Part shown: positions 30,349 to 32,507 of the stretch, in pieces
How positions within the stretch are numbered: position 1 is the stretch's first letter
Layout: each line of letters begins with the position of its first letter
Assembly: GCA_964562015.1 (NCBI GenBank)
Contig: CAZLRH010000033.1
Span: forward strand, 1 to 32,507
Direction of reading: 5' to 3'
Source: CAZLRH01 sp964562015
GTDB taxonomy: Bacteria > Verrucomicrobiota > Verrucomicrobiia > Opitutales > JABDGR01
DNA: 32,507 nucleotides
Notes under the pieces: generated by a model
Told to the model about the DNA's origin: nothing
The model's database searches: none
What the model saw: the letters and a program-made list of their open reading frames with translations, nothing else
Position numbers and translations under genes: made by a program

Positions 30349-30943
30349 TGACATCCAAAATCTGTGGGCCAGCCAAGGCCTGACCGCCGGCGCGGGTTCG
30401 CCTCCGGCCCTGCGTGAGCACATTCGCGCGGAGTTTCAGCACCGCCGCCGGTTTCTGGTCTTTATGGCCGTGGTGGCGTTCCTGGGCATCCTCCTCAACC
30501 AATTGTTTTACGCCGTTAACCTGGCCTTCGCGTATCACACCTTTTCGACCATGCGGTTTCTGCAAATCGTGCTGGTCGAAGCCGTGAATATCATCGTCTT
30601 CGTGCGTTTGCTCCGGCGGCTAAAGCAAATTCGTGAAGTCCGCCGTAAAACCGGCGAAGCGCTCAGCGCCGCGCTCACGGCCTCGCTGGATTACCTGAAG
30701 GCGGAACTGACCGATTTCCGCCTCATTCCGTGGGTGTTGCCGGCCGCTCTCGCGCTGACCTTCATGTCGATCTACCTGAACAATCCCATTCACCAAGTGG
30801 GCTGGACCCCCTTCTTGCGCCGCGCCGGAACGACGCTGGCCATTTTGGCGCCCTTCCTCCTGGCCCTGTGGCGCCACTACCGCAAAAATCTCCTGCCGGA
30901 ATACCACCGCCTCCAGCAAATCCTCGCGGAATTGCGCGACTAG
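30338..30943 (+). CDS. Membrane protein, probable partner of the ECF sigma factor
   Basis: The ATG at 30338 is set by a strong AGGAGG (30323-30328, 9-base spacing). It overlaps the sigma gene's end. The 201-residue protein has a short cytoplasmic N-terminus (1-36) and four likely transmembrane helices (about 39-63, 73-92, 130-148, 160-178), with a Lys/Arg-rich helical loop at 92-125. Its position and coupling suggest an anti-sigma or signal-transmitting role. No zinc-anti-sigma HxxxCxxC motif is present, so it is not of the common ZAS type. I do not recognise the family. Confidence 0.65.
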   Translation: MNYNDIQNLWASQGLTAGAGSPPALREHIRAEFQHRRRFLVFMAVVAFLGILLNQLFYAVNLAFAYHTFSTMRFLQIVLVEAVNIIVFVRLLRRLKQIREVRRKTGEALSAALTASLDYLKAELTDFRLIPWVLPAALALTFMSIYLNNPIHQVGWTPFLRRAGTTLAILAPFLLALWRHYRKNLLPEYHRLQQILAELRD

Positions 30944-30963
30944 CAACAAGATTTGCTTGAAGG

Positions 30964-30999
30964 GCAGGGGCGGCCGACTGTGCCGTCCCTGCATTTTTT
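30964..30999 (+). terminator. Rho-independent terminator of the sigma cassette
   Basis: GCAGGGGCGG (30964-30973) pairs with CCGTCCCTGC (30983-30992) over 10 bases, with one G-U wobble and a 9-base loop. A follows and then six T's (30994-30999). This is the clearest terminator in the window. The stem has the AGGGAC character of the REP-like elements. Confidence 0.82.
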
Positions 31000-31065
31000 A
31001 CCTCTGGAGAAACGGCGCGGATTCGTGGCTTGCGGACCCGAATGGGTTTGGCGAGCCTCGGGTGC

Positions 31066-31665
31066 ATGGATGTGCAAACTAACCGTTGGCCACTTTTGCT
31101 CGCGGCGATTCCGGCCGGGATGGCGCTCAACCTGGCGCCGGGATTGACGGCGATGGCTTGGCACGCGCCCATTTTTCTTGATGCCATCGGCACCATCGCT
31201 TTCACGCTTTTATTCGGCTGGCGCGAAGGGGCCGTCATCGGCGCGCTTTCGGTTTTGGCCGGCGGCCTTTTCAACGCCCACATGCCCTATTTCATCTTCA
31301 CGCAGGCCGTGATTGCGATGGTCACCGGGATGTCCGCCAGGCGCGGAGGATTCCGAAAAGTTTCAGGGATTCTAATTACAGGCATCGGCATGGGAGTGAT
31401 CGCTGCGCTGGTAAGTGCTCCGGCTGCCGCACTGGCGTTCGATTACACGATCTTTGTGGGTGGTTCGCCTCCGGAGATACTTTTTGGACAGCAGACTGGT
31501 GAGAACTTACGGTTGGCTTTTGCCACGATAAAATTCTGGGTCGAGCCCGTGGACAAGATCCTCCAATGCGCCGCCGCAGTGGCAATAATCAAGCTCCTGC
31601 CCAAAGACCTTTTGCGGCGCATGGATTCGCCCGCGAGTTTTCTTCAGGCGAACGGATTTATCTGA
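31066..31665 (+). CDS. Hydrophobic membrane protein, ECF-transporter S-component-like
   Basis: The 199-residue protein is mostly hydrophobic. The central text resembles vitamin-transport S components: AGMALNLAPGLTAMAW, then HAPIFLDAIGTIAFTLLFGWREGAVIGALSVL, which follows the pattern of LKLPIFLDTIGTI..A.L.GPW.GA..G. About five to six membrane helices are likely. No EcfA or EcfT gene is nearby, so the energy module would have to be shared from elsewhere. The substrate is unknown. Starts at TTG 31030 and ATG 31042 are also open; ATG 31066 is preferred because the preceding residues are not hydrophobic or family-like. No Shine-Dalgarno is clear. Confidence 0.55.
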   Translation: MDVQTNRWPLLLAAIPAGMALNLAPGLTAMAWHAPIFLDAIGTIAFTLLFGWREGAVIGALSVLAGGLFNAHMPYFIFTQAVIAMVTGMSARRGGFRKVSGILITGIGMGVIAALVSAPAAALAFDYTIFVGGSPPEILFGQQTGENLRLAFATIKFWVEPVDKILQCAAAVAIIKLLPKDLLRRMDSPASFLQANGFI

Positions 31666-31690
31666 AGCTTGGGTTAGCGGCCAACCTCTG

Positions 31691-32212
31691 CTACTGGCCC
31701 GGGATGATCATCGGGTCAGCGGTGCCGGCGGCCTGAAAGGCCTGGGCGGCGGCGCGGCTGCTATTCTGGTCGACGTTCAGATCCAGGAGCGGCTTGTACT
31801 CGGGTCCGGGGACGGCGACTTCCTGGCCCGTCTGCGGCGTGCCCGCGAGGAGAAAAATGCCCACGTTGCGCCCACGCGAAACCGAGGTGACGCGCACCAG
31901 CGCCACGGGATTCATCGAACCGTCGCGCACCACCAGCACGGTGCCTTCCGGCAGCGCGTAATTGGCATTGGTCTGAATCGTGCCCAAAGACTCCGTGGTG
32001 TTGACCCACGCGACGGTACCGACCACCACGCTGCTTGAGGGCGCCGTCGTTGCGTCGTCTCCGCCCTTGCTTTTGACCTGGGCCTTTTGCTTCGCGCCCT
32101 CGAGGCCGCCGGCGTCGGCGATGTCCTGGGCCGAGCGCGGACTGGAGCAGGCCGAAACTAGCAGCAGGCCGGCAGTGAGAGTAAAGGCGAGGAAGGCTTT
32201 GGGCGTGAGCAC
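31691..32212 (-). CDS. Lipoprotein of unknown function
   Basis: The 173-residue protein has a lipoprotein signal: hydrophobic segment 6-19 and lipobox LVSAC with Cys22 as the lipidation site. The region after it (23-58) is polar and probably flexible. Residues 60-130 are rich in short strands and Gly/Val (VVVGTVAWVNTTESLGTIQT; TVLVVRDGSMNPVALVRVTSVSRGR; VGIFLLAG). This fits a small beta-barrel-like domain, but I do not recognise the family. The start is a GTG at 32212. It follows rpoD on the same strand after 26 bases. Confidence 0.75.
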   Translation of the reverse strand: MLTPKAFLAFTLTAGLLLVSACSSPRSAQDIADAGGLEGAKQKAQVKSKGGDDATTAPSSSVVVGTVAWVNTTESLGTIQTNANYALPEGTVLVVRDGSMNPVALVRVTSVSRGRNVGIFLLAGTPQTGQEVAVPGPEYKPLLDLNVDQNSSRAAAQAFQAAGTADPMIIPGQ

Positions 32213-32238
32213 GGCGGCGAAGGTGGGTTGAAAGCGTT

Positions 32239-32507
32239 TTACATCGACCCCTTGCGGAACTGGTCAAAGCCCGGTCCGCTGGTGGCAAATTCGCCCTCGA
32301 AGAAGCCGTGCAATTGGCGGATGCGCGTCGGGTGGCGCATCTTGCGCAGGGCCTTGGCCTCGATTTGGCGGATGCGCTCGCGGGTGACCTTGAACTGGCG
32401 GCCCACTTCCTCGAGCGTGCGGCTGTAACCGTCCTGCAAGCCGAACCGGAGGGAAAGCACGCGGCGCTCGCGCTCGGTCAGCGAGTCCAGCACGTCCATG
32501 ATTTTTT
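32239..32507 (-). CDS. rpoD: Principal sigma factor RpoD, C-terminal part (partial)
   Basis: The window's right edge cuts this minus-strand gene, leaving only the C-terminal 88 residues or so. Sigma region 4 is unmistakable: VLDSLTERERRVLSLRFGL followed by RTLEEVGRQFKVTRERIRQIEAKALRKMRHP, the -35-binding helix-turn-helix. The last 30 residues (IRQLHGFFEGEF...) are a short tail beyond the usual end. The N-terminal part lies beyond 32507. Confidence 0.93.
   Translation of the reverse strand, partial: KIMDVLDSLTERERRVLSLRFGLQDGYSRTLEEVGRQFKVTRERIRQIEAKALRKMRHPTRIRQLHGFFEGEFATSGPGFDQFRKGSM

Overview
The window is GC-rich chromosomal DNA from a Gram-negative bacterium, most likely a verrucomicrobium. 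Evidence for outer membranes is BamA, Skp/OmpH, LpxD and a lipoprotein. Evidence for the phylum is inference from gene content: Tat-exported glycosidases, long Ala/Lys-rich tails on ribosomal proteins, few Shine-Dalgarno sequences, and AT-rich 'phrase-like' repeats between genes. No rRNA, tRNA, CRISPR array, prophage or intact insertion sequence was recognised. The window looks mostly like core genome.

Layout. Bases 93-925 hold an ArsR-type repressor and an SRPBCC/AHSA1 protein, with an operator placed inside the repressor promoter. Bases 1081-10282 are a long rightward housekeeping block: rplY(ctc), pth, rpsF, ssb, rplI, dnaB, bamA, skp/ompH, lpxD. It links translation, replication and outer-membrane assembly. 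rpsR is absent from its usual place between ssb and rplI, and fabZ/lpxA do not follow lpxD. Bases 10371-13528 hold a membrane-anchored protein of unknown function and a Tat-exported glycosidase-like protein. Bases 13550-16253 (leftward) hold an AarF/UbiB-type kinase-like protein, a phasin-like small helical protein and SixA. Bases 16317-16649 hold a short relic of an ABC-transporter permease C-terminus and a 56-residue L33 gene (rpmG). Bases 16835-21052 (rightward) hold a Tat-exported GH29 alpha-L-fucosidase, an SGNH-hydrolase-like protein, an unrecognised alpha/beta protein and an alpha/beta hydrolase.

Bases 21075-22553 (leftward) hold a small conserved-looking protein and an Mrp-type P-loop ATPase. 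Mrp is divergent from a TolB-like beta-propeller at 22682-23908. Bases 24099-26193 are a tightly coupled leftward operon, surE - Mpv17/PMP22-like membrane protein - GNAT acetyltransferase, in which each junction is a 4-base ATGA overlap. dapA (leftward) and a PilT/PilU-type ATPase (rightward) diverge across 27531-27743. A beta-carbonic anhydrase (leftward) is followed by an ECF sigma factor with its own candidate promoter, an overlapping membrane partner gene and a strong terminator. The window ends with a putative ECF-transporter S-component-like protein, a lipoprotein and the 3' end of rpoD.

I see no clear new defence or biosynthetic system. The items most worth a second look are the surE/Mpv17-like/GNAT operon, the self-contained sigma cassette, the operator-in-promoter of the ArsR gene, an Mrp without its CxxC motif, an AarF protein with KxAQ instead of KxGQ, and two families of intergenic repeats.
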